Below are positions 58,430 to 64,000 of a DNA stretch of 64,000 nt, one piece after another (positions within the stretch are counted from its first letter, which is position 1; each line of letters begins with the position of its first letter). The DNA lies in contig NZ_JABBNU010000003.1 in the NCBI RefSeq assembly GCF_012926615.1, forward strand, positions 248,001-312,000, in the 5' to 3' direction. Under the pieces are notes generated by a model, which worked only from the letters and a program-made list of their open reading frames with translations, did not search any database and was not told the origin of the DNA. This stretch comes from Marinigracilibium pacificum. GTDB lineage: Bacteria > Bacteroidota > Bacteroidia > Cytophagales > Cyclobacteriaceae. Made by a program: the position numbers and the translations under genes.

Positions 58430-60325
58430 ATGACACCTCCAGTGAAGAATTTTGTAATCGATTTTGACAGTACATTTACAAAAGTAGAAGGGCTGGACCT
58501 TCTTGTTGAAATGGCTCTTAATAATCACGCTGATAAGCATTCTGTTGTTAAGGAAGTAAAAGAGATTACTGATAAAGGAATGAGCGGGGAACTAGGCTTT
58601 GAAGATTCATTGAAGAAGAGAATAGCTCTCCTAAAAGCAAATAAAAGTGATGTCAATAAGCTTTCTGAAAGACTAAAAACTGAGGTTTCGAGTAGTTTTA
58701 AGAGAAATAGAGACTTTTTTAAAGAATACTCTGAAAATATTTATATCGTTAGTAGTGGGTTTAAGGATTTTATCCTTCCGGTAGTTGAAGAAATGGGTGT
58801 TAAGCCTGAAAATGTTTATGCCAATGAATTCCGCTATGATGAGGAAAATAATATAATCGGGTTTGATGAATCTAATGTTTTGGCAAAAGACAATGGAAAA
58901 GTCACCTTATTAAAAAACCTCAAACTACAAGGAGACATTTATGTTATTGGAGATGGTTATACAGATTATGAAATAAAAGCATCTGGATTAGCAAACAAGT
59001 TTTATGCTTTCACCGAAAATGTAAGTCGTGGCAATGTGCTCGATAAGGCAGACCACATTGCTCCTAGTCTAGATGAAATCCTATATTTAAATAAGATGAA
59101 CACAGCAATTAGTTACCCGAAAAACAGGATTAACGTTTTACTATTAGAAAATATCCATCAAGATGCCGTAAATGGCATGATAGAAGAAGGATATAACGTT
59201 GAAGTCTACCCGGCAGGACTGGATGAAGATGAATTATGTGAAAAGATTAAAAATGTATCCATTCTTGGAATCAGATCTAAAACTCAGGTAACTAAAAAGG
59301 TTCTGGAACATGCTAATCGATTAATTGCTGTCGGAGCATTCTGCATTGGGACAAACCAGATAGATCTTGAAGCATGTCTTGAAAAAGGCGTGGCAGTATT
59401 CAATGCCCCATATAGTAATACCAGATCTGTGGTTGAACTTGCACTGGGAGAAATTATCCTGTTAATGCGAAATATTCCAGATAAAAATATTGCTATGCAC
59501 AATGGCGAGTGGAATAAATCAGCAACAGGGAGTGTTGAAATCAGGGGCAAAAAATTAGGTATAATCGGATATGGTAACATCGGAGCTCAATTATCAATTT
59601 TGGCTGAAGGGGCTGGAATGGATGTTCACTACTATGACATTGAAGAAAAACTGGCTCTTGGAAATGCTACAAAATGCAATTCCCTGGAAGAATTACTTTC
59701 TATTTCAGATGTGATTTCTCTTCATGTCGATGGAAGACCTGAAAACACCAATATCATAGGTGAAAAAGAATTTAGCATGATGAAGAAAGGTGTTGTATTC
59801 CTAAATCTAAGTCGTGGTCAGGTTGTTGACATTAAGGCTTTGGCAGATAATATAAGGTCAGGAAAAATTAGAGGTGCTGGCGTTGATGTATTTCCTGAAG
59901 AACCTAAAGGAAATGATGATCCGTTTGTTTCTGAATTACTTGGGTTACCTAACCTGATATTAACTCCCCACATTGGAGGAAGTACATTGGAAGCACAAAA
60001 AAACATAGCAGACTTTGTACCTGGGAAAATCATACAATACATCAATACCGGAAGCACAACAAACAGTGTTAATTTCCCTAATCTACAATTACCAACATTA
60101 GAAAATGCACACAGACTTATTCATATTCATATAAATAAGCCGGGGATAATGGCTAAAATGAATAACGTATTGCTAGAGCATGACATAAACATCATGGGTC
60201 AGTACCTGAAAACCAACGAAAAAATCGGTTATGTAATTACTGATATCGACAAACAATATGACAAGGAAGTAATTAGTGCATTAAAAGCTATTGACGGGAC
60301 AGTCAAATTCAGAGTATTATATTAA
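58430..60325 (+). CDS. serA: Fused phosphoserine phosphatase / D-3-phosphoglycerate dehydrogenase
   Basis: This 631-aa protein joins two enzymes of serine synthesis. Residues 1-225 are a HAD-IB phosphatase: NFVIDFDSTFTKVEG (nucleophile Asp), IVSSGFKDFI and VIGDGYTDYEIK (Mg site). Residues about 230-540 are a SerA dehydrogenase: VGAFCIGTNQIDL, KLGIIGYGNIGAQLS (NAD binding), LNLSRGQVVD (Arg), VFPEEP (Glu) and TPHIGGST (His). Residues about 555-631 form an ACT domain (RLIHIHINKPGIMAKM), the usual serine sensor. The fusion provides steps one and three of the pathway; the aminotransferase for step two is downstream. The fusion occurs without a frameshift or linker of unusual composition. Confidence 0.93.
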   Translation: MTPPVKNFVIDFDSTFTKVEGLDLLVEMALNNHADKHSVVKEVKEITDKGMSGELGFEDSLKKRIALLKANKSDVNKLSERLKTEVSSSFKRNRDFFKEYSENIYIVSSGFKDFILPVVEEMGVKPENVYANEFRYDEENNIIGFDESNVLAKDNGKVTLLKNLKLQGDIYVIGDGYTDYEIKASGLANKFYAFTENVSRGNVLDKADHIAPSLDEILYLNKMNTAISYPKNRINVLLLENIHQDAVNGMIEEGYNVEVYPAGLDEDELCEKIKNVSILGIRSKTQVTKKVLEHANRLIAVGAFCIGTNQIDLEACLEKGVAVFNAPYSNTRSVVELALGEIILLMRNIPDKNIAMHNGEWNKSATGSVEIRGKKLGIIGYGNIGAQLSILAEGAGMDVHYYDIEEKLALGNATKCNSLEELLSISDVISLHVDGRPENTNIIGEKEFSMMKKGVVFLNLSRGQVVDIKALADNIRSGKIRGAGVDVFPEEPKGNDDPFVSELLGLPNLILTPHIGGSTLEAQKNIADFVPGKIIQYINTGSTTNSVNFPNLQLPTLENAHRLIHIHINKPGIMAKMNNVLLEHDINIMGQYLKTNEKIGYVITDIDKQYDKEVISALKAIDGTVKFRVLY

Positions 60326-60514
60326 AAAAGACATCGGGGATAGTTGCAGACCTTGCTAAATTAGCAGGATTTGGGCTATCCCTTTCCGGTCAACCATCCA
60401 CTGTTAACTCCTGTAAAAACAGAAGACCTACAAGTAGGTTGAGGCCCGGTTTCGCGGCAGGATTCACCCGGTATTGTTAATAATGTTCAAAGTCGCAAAA
60501 CGTCCCGATGCCTT
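60324..60514 (-). ncRNA. Structured small RNA of about 190 nt, 6S RNA-like candidate
   Basis: On the minus strand a transcript predicted from promoter and T-tract would begin near 60514 and end at 60324. Its ends pair (GGCATCGGG / CCCGATGTC), and the stem may extend through GTT..GCGAC with GTCTGCAAC. A large open central region follows, with a small hairpin on the 3' side (CCTGCT / AGCAAGG), then a terminal stem (CCGGgccTCAACC / GGTTGACCGG) around 45 nt. Closing stem, central bubble, 3'-side hairpin and terminal loop are the plan of 6S RNA. The region is richer in GC than its surroundings and lies between serA and serC. A 6S identity is inference; a different structured RNA is possible. Confidence 0.6.
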
Positions 60515-60518
60515 AATG

Positions 60519-60547
60519 CAAAGTTAGGAAAGAAAATTATTACCAGC
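60519..60547 (-). promoter_or_regulatory. Promoter for the minus-strand small RNA
   Basis: On the minus strand TAACTTTG (complement of 60519-60526) is a perfect -7 element. TATG, one base off TTTG, lies 20 nt further upstream. The predicted start, about 5 nt beyond, coincides with the first base pairs of the RNA closing stem. Confidence 0.6.
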
Positions 60548-60599
60548 ATAATTTGAACCTTTCAATTTATTTTCGACTTTTGCACAAAATTTGAACTTT

Positions 60600-61679
60600 A
60601 TGCTTCAACTATATTTCACACCAGGTCCTTCTGCAATCTACCCGACAGTTAATCTTCATATTAAAGAAGCTTTACGCAAGGGTTATCTTTCTGATTCTCA
60701 TAGATCTGCCACATTTAAAGGCATTTATAAAGAAACTGAGGATAACTTAAGAATGCTACTGGGTATTCCTGATAATTTTTCAATTTTGTTTACGTCCTCT
60801 GCTAATGAAATTTGGGAAAGACTGGTTCAAAATACAGTTGGAAAAAAATCTCTACACCTTGTTAATGGAGCATTCAGTAAACGTTTTGCTGAAATTGCAG
60901 CAGAATATGGCAAAGAAACTATTATATACAATGCTGAAGAAGGATCTGTAGTCTCTCCTGACACAATTAAAGCTGATAATGAAGTTGAGTTAGTAGCTAT
61001 AACACATAACGAGACTTCTACTGGTGTATCACAACCAATAGAAGATATAATTAGCATCAGAAAAAAATTCCCTCAGGCGTTAATAGCAGTAGATGCTGTT
61101 TCATCACTTCCTATAGTTGAACTACCTTATGATCAAATCGATTCAGCTTATTTCTCGGTTCAAAAATGTTTTGGCCTGCCTGCTGGCTTAGGAGTTTGGA
61201 TTGTAAACGACAGATGTATAAAAAAAGCTGAAGAGTTAGAGTCAAAAAAAATAATTACTGGCTCCTACCACAAGCTATTGGCCATGGCTAAAAAAGCTGA
61301 AGATCACCAGACAATTGAAACACCTAATGTACTTGGAATTTACTTACTTGGAAAAGTTGTAGGTGATATGTTAAATAAAGGAATTGGTCAAATCAGAAAT
61401 GAAACTTTATATAAAGCCGGAGTTTTATATTATGGATTGCAAACTCATCCATTATTAAATCCATTTGTAAAAAATGAAAAGCTAAGATCAAACACGGTTT
61501 GTATTTTTGAAACCAATGATAAATCAATAGAAATAATCAATTTTTTAAAGGCCAAAAGCATGGTAATTGGCAGTGGTTATGGTAGTTTTAAAAATAATCA
61601 CATCAGAATAGCAAATTTTCCGGCCACTGGAAAAGAACAAATAGAAATGCTTACTGATAAATTAAATGACTTTCAATAA
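60600..61679 (+). CDS. serC: Class V aminotransferase, SerC-type (phosphoserine aminotransferase)
   Basis: From the ATG at 60600 (359 aa; a TTG three codons earlier is less likely), the protein reads LYFTPGPSAIYPTV, SHRSATFKGIYKET, LFTSSANEIWERLV, ITHNETSTGVSQP, IAVDAVSSLP, and the PLP-lysine region YFSVQKCFGLPAGLGVW. This is the class V fold of SerC and alanine-glyoxylate aminotransferases. It lacks the wording of classical SerC (such as ADMSS) but sits beside the SerB-SerA gene, completing the pathway. It follows by 274 bp the serA stop; that gap holds the antisense-strand RNA gene. Its own promoter likely lies in 60530-60599. Confidence 0.85.
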   Translation: MLQLYFTPGPSAIYPTVNLHIKEALRKGYLSDSHRSATFKGIYKETEDNLRMLLGIPDNFSILFTSSANEIWERLVQNTVGKKSLHLVNGAFSKRFAEIAAEYGKETIIYNAEEGSVVSPDTIKADNEVELVAITHNETSTGVSQPIEDIISIRKKFPQALIAVDAVSSLPIVELPYDQIDSAYFSVQKCFGLPAGLGVWIVNDRCIKKAEELESKKIITGSYHKLLAMAKKAEDHQTIETPNVLGIYLLGKVVGDMLNKGIGQIRNETLYKAGVLYYGLQTHPLLNPFVKNEKLRSNTVCIFETNDKSIEIINFLKAKSMVIGSGYGSFKNNHIRIANFPATGKEQIEMLTDKLNDFQ

Positions 61680-61693
61680 AGGGTAGATACTAT

Positions 61694-62629
61694 ATGTATA
61701 AAATTAAAAAAGTATTAGTAGGATTAGATCTATCAAAACTTGATGATACACTCATCGATTATTCAAATTATTTTGCAAAACTGAATGATGCAACTGATTT
61801 GAAATTCATAAAAATTACTCCTGAAATTGCTATACCAGCTGAGATTAAAAAGGAATTTCCTGATATGGTAAAAAGAGCAATCACTGATAAAAAAAATCAA
61901 ATGAAAGAAGTGATTGTTAATAAAATAGGAGTAAAACCTCCATATAAAGTTTCTTATGAAGTTGTAAAGGGTCAAAAAGCTAAAAGACTTCTAAAATATT
62001 CTCATTCCAGCGATATTGACTTAATCATAGTTGGCAGAAAAAGAAAGAAAGAAGGCTCTGGAGTTCTGGTCAACAGACTTGCAAGAAGAGCTGATTGCAG
62101 CCTATTGATAATACCTGAAGGATCAAAAGCTCAAATCAATAAACTTCACGTACCCATTGATTTTTCAAAAAATGCTAAGGATGCACTTGAAGAAGGGATT
62201 CAAATAGCATCAATGATTAAAAATCATGAAGGTAGAGACGTTGAAATAATATGCCAGAATGTTTATAATGTTCCTGTTGGATATCATTATAGTGGAAGGT
62301 CATATGAAGAATTTTCTCAGATAATGAGAGAAAATGCAAAAAAGAACTTTGCTACCTTCATCAAAAAAATAGATACAAAAGGCACTAATATTCGTGCTAT
62401 TTATTCATTGGACACCAATGAGAATCCAATAGAAGATATTTACAATCTTGCAAAAGGAATTCAAGCAGACCTTGTCTTGTTTGGAGCCAAAGGAAGAACA
62501 GCTTTACCATCACTTTTTATAGGAAGTATGGCTGAAAGATTAATCCAGTTTCTTAAAGATATACCAGTTATGGTTGTTAGAAGAAAAGGTACTAATGCAG
62601 GAATTCTAGAATCATTAAGAGAATTTTAA
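61694..62629 (+). CDS. Universal stress protein with two Usp domains
   Basis: This 311-aa protein contains domain 1 (about 1-147, KKVLVGLDLSKLDDTLIDY, ending in CSLLIIPEG) and domain 2 (about 150-300), the latter with the ATP motif LFGAKGRTALPSLFIGSMAE and ending in IPVMVVRRKG. The second half keeps GxxG(9)GS; the first half does not, so only one site probably binds ATP. It starts 14 bp after the aminotransferase and may share its transcript. Confidence 0.9.
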   Translation: MYKIKKVLVGLDLSKLDDTLIDYSNYFAKLNDATDLKFIKITPEIAIPAEIKKEFPDMVKRAITDKKNQMKEVIVNKIGVKPPYKVSYEVVKGQKAKRLLKYSHSSDIDLIIVGRKRKKEGSGVLVNRLARRADCSLLIIPEGSKAQINKLHVPIDFSKNAKDALEEGIQIASMIKNHEGRDVEIICQNVYNVPVGYHYSGRSYEEFSQIMRENAKKNFATFIKKIDTKGTNIRAIYSLDTNENPIEDIYNLAKGIQADLVLFGAKGRTALPSLFIGSMAERLIQFLKDIPVMVVRRKGTNAGILESLREF

Positions 62630-62702
62630 TTTTTTTTCTACTTCGTATTAAACCTTTTTAAGGTACGGGTATCAAAGTATAAACTTAGACCTGATTTTTT
62701 TT

Positions 62703-63233
62703 GTGAAAGAAGTAAAACTGGAGTCCAAACTCAATACAAAGAATGATTTTTCAGCAATTCTAACTGAGTATCAGGAAAGAATATATTGGCATATCCGAAA
62801 GATGGTTTTGGACCATGACGATGCAGATGATATTACTCAAGATACCTTTATAAAAGTTTATCAAAATCTGGATAAATTCAGGGGAGACTCTGAGCTATTT
62901 ACTTGGATTTATAGAATAGCTACTAATGAATGTCTGCATTTTTTGAGAAGAAAAAAGCGAACAAATTTTTTCTCACTTTCGAATAATAATGTAGGACTGG
63001 AAAATATTTTAACATCAGGTCAATATATTGATGGGGATGAAGTTGAAATTAAACTTCAAAAAGCTTTGCTTAAGCTACCCGATAAGCAGAGACTAATTTT
63101 TAATATGAAATACTTTGATGACCTTTCATATGAAGAAATAGCAAAAATAACAGATACATCAGTGGGTGGCTTAAAAGCAAGTTATCACCATGCAGTAAAA
63201 AAAATAAAAAAATATATTTCATTACCTGATTAA
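62703..63233 (+). CDS. ECF RNA polymerase sigma factor
   Basis: This 176-aa ECF sigma factor shows region 2 as HDDADDITQDTFIKVYQNL and FTWIYRIATNECLHFLRR, and region 4 as LPDKQRLIFNMKYFDDLSYEEI with SVGGLKASYHHAVKKI. The start is GTG at 62703. The next gene encodes a small membrane protein and the next a Spy-like periplasmic protein, an arrangement typical of envelope-stress sigma operons in the phylum. Confidence 0.93.
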   Translation: MKEVKLESKLNTKNDFSAILTEYQERIYWHIRKMVLDHDDADDITQDTFIKVYQNLDKFRGDSELFTWIYRIATNECLHFLRRKKRTNFFSLSNNNVGLENILTSGQYIDGDEVEIKLQKALLKLPDKQRLIFNMKYFDDLSYEEIAKITDTSVGGLKASYHHAVKKIKKYISLPD

Positions 63234-63278
63234 ACCTTTGATCTCGTGATGGATCAAAGAAATAAATAAAATTAAAAA

Positions 63279-63689
63279 ATGGAAGGTTTACCGAAAAAAC
63301 ATCCGTTCAAAACTCCGGAGAATTATTTTGAAAATCTGGAAGAAAAAATAAAAAGGAAAACAGAAACCGCTTCAAAAGAAGGAACTGTTATCAACTTTTA
63401 TCCAAATTGGATTAAAGTAGCTGCTTCAATTATGATTATTGGAGTATTTACAGTGGTTTTATATAATTTTTCTAAAAAGAATAAAACAGATTTAGCTCAA
63501 CAGGCTTCAGTTGAAGAATTAATAAATTCAGTTAGTGATGAAGACATAATAATTTATTTAACTGAAAATAGTATTGATACAGATCAATTAATAGAAGCTG
63601 CATCTAAAGCTGGAGTTGATCAAACTGACTTTCAGAATAAGAAAATCGAAGAAACTATTATAGAAGATTATATTGATATTTACCTTTAA
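63279..63689 (+). CDS. Single-pass membrane protein, probable anti-sigma partner
   Basis: This 136-aa protein has a cytoplasmic N-terminus (HPFKTPENYFENLEEKIKRK), one transmembrane helix (about 47-66, VAASIMIIGVFTVVLYNF) and a periplasmic part with acidic, helical segments (EELINSVSDEDIIIYLTENS). The FxxPxxYFENLxxxI pattern recurs in small proteins downstream of Bacteroidota ECF sigma genes. I infer that it binds the sigma factor or relays a signal; no catalytic motif is present. Confidence 0.7.
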   Translation: MEGLPKKHPFKTPENYFENLEEKIKRKTETASKEGTVINFYPNWIKVAASIMIIGVFTVVLYNFSKKNKTDLAQQASVEELINSVSDEDIIIYLTENSIDTDQLIEAASKAGVDQTDFQNKKIEETIIEDYIDIYL

Positions 63690-63692
63690 GAT

Positions 63693-64000
63693 ATGAGATA
63701 CATTTTACTATTTTTTGGACTTATAATTATTGGCTATTCCGGATTAGCTCAAGATGGGCCTGCAAAAGAAAGAATAGAAAGTGCGCGAATAGCTTACATA
63801 ACTAATAAAGTTGATTTAACCCCAGAACAAGCTCAGCAATTCTGGCCAGTTTATAATCAATTTTTACACGAAAGAGCATCATTAAGAAATGAATTAAGAG
63901 ATTTAAGAGGGAACAGACGTCTTAATGAACTTTCGGAAGAAGAGCAAAAACAGCTATTAGACAAAAACCTTGAAATCAAAGTCAAGGAGGCTGAACTTGA
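63693..64000 (+). CDS. Spy/CpxP-like periplasmic protein (cut by window edge)
   Basis: The first 102 codons of a plus-strand gene are visible, with a signal peptide (LLFFGLIIIGYSGLAQ) followed by YITNKVDLTPEQAQQFWPVYNQF and long charged helices. LTPEQAQxFWPVYN is the LTxxQ-type motif of Spy/CpxP-like envelope-stress proteins found downstream of Bacteroidota ECF sigma genes. Its stop is outside the window. It begins 3 bp after the membrane-protein stop. Confidence 0.8.
   Translation, partial: MRYILLFFGLIIIGYSGLAQDGPAKERIESARIAYITNKVDLTPEQAQQFWPVYNQFLHERASLRNELRDLRGNRRLNELSEEEQKQLLDKNLEIKVKEAEL

Noticed and set aside
60330-60512. Plus-strand serC leader riboswitch
   Set aside because: The plus strand can fold the same stems, but the promoter box and the T-tract both fit only the minus strand. 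It is kept as a weaker alternative.
60324-60525. Cobalamin riboswitch on the minus strand
   Set aside because: GGGTGAATCC and CCGCGAAACCGG resemble parts of the B12 element, but the B12 box and core order are missing and the transcript ends in a T-tract with no downstream gene on that strand.
60324-60525. Signal recognition particle RNA
   Set aside because: GACCGGAAAGG looks like the GGAA-loop region of SRP RNA, but the flanking GUCAGG and AGCAGC motifs are absent and the length is about twice the small bacterial form.

Overview
The window comes from a Bacteroidota chromosome, most likely a free-living, aerobic, probably marine member of the Cytophagales; genus cannot be fixed from sequence alone. 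The evidence is the AT-rich composition (judged by eye, not computed), almost no Shine-Dalgarno sequences, at least one clear Bacteroidota-type promoter (TTG / TAnnTTTG), and phylum-typical families: Porin_10, DUF5777, CHRD lipoproteins, carboxypeptidase-regulatory TonB receptors, ECF sigma factors with membrane partners, a phosphatase-SerA fusion, LpxK, MiaE and menaquinone genes. No phage, plasmid, CRISPR or large island is visible.

Layout. 1-2300: end of an AraC-like regulator, then a bacillithiol-transferase-like DinB protein, an SRPBCC protein and an SMI1/Sel1 protein. 2301-5640: a REP-type system, in which a REP-associated tyrosine transposase (RAYT) lies among six copies of a composite four-hairpin repeat, together with two tandem bestrophin channels. 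5640-6140: extra hairpins, a 17-nt duplicate of the tRNA-Thr 3' end, and tRNA-Thr(TGT). 6169-12499: DUF349, YqgE, MiaE, PdxH, a glycosyltransferase and a YheT-type hydrolase. 12618-20927: a TonB receptor, a YceI/DUF5777/haem-lipoprotein operon, and an ECF sigma / membrane partner / CHRD lipoprotein operon. 21098-31654: MacB-type permease, metallophosphoesterase, subtilase, LOG protein, a second MiaE, Porin_10 and LpxK. 31711-37795: Nif3, a coiled-coil protein, a TPR-like exported protein, phosphatase, MenI-like thioesterase plus MenF, and a zinc-ribbon/HTH protein.

37922-49150 is an acetate-use locus: porin, DUF4212 plus acetate symporter, a CrbS-like symporter-histidine kinase, a receiver-only regulator, acetyl-CoA synthetase, a CBS/DUF294 nucleotidyltransferase and a DnaQ-like exonuclease. 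The logic is uptake, sensing, activation and an accessory regulator, but no DNA-binding output is encoded beside the receiver. 49832-52346 is a stress operon (Cys-less ArsC-like, DUF2383 four-helix, UspA, YtxH, Dps) divergent from an NtrC/NtrB pair with an extra receiver; a sigma-54-like site precedes the stress operon.

58430-61679 holds the whole phosphorylated serine pathway in two genes, a SerB-SerA fusion and a SerC-type aminotransferase. Between them, on the opposite strand, is an unannotated structured RNA of about 190 nt with its own promoter, closing stem and T-tract, with a shape like 6S RNA. The right end is a two-domain UspA protein and an ECF sigma / membrane protein / Spy-like operon that runs off the window. 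The RNA gene and the RAYT/repeat system are the two observations most worth following.
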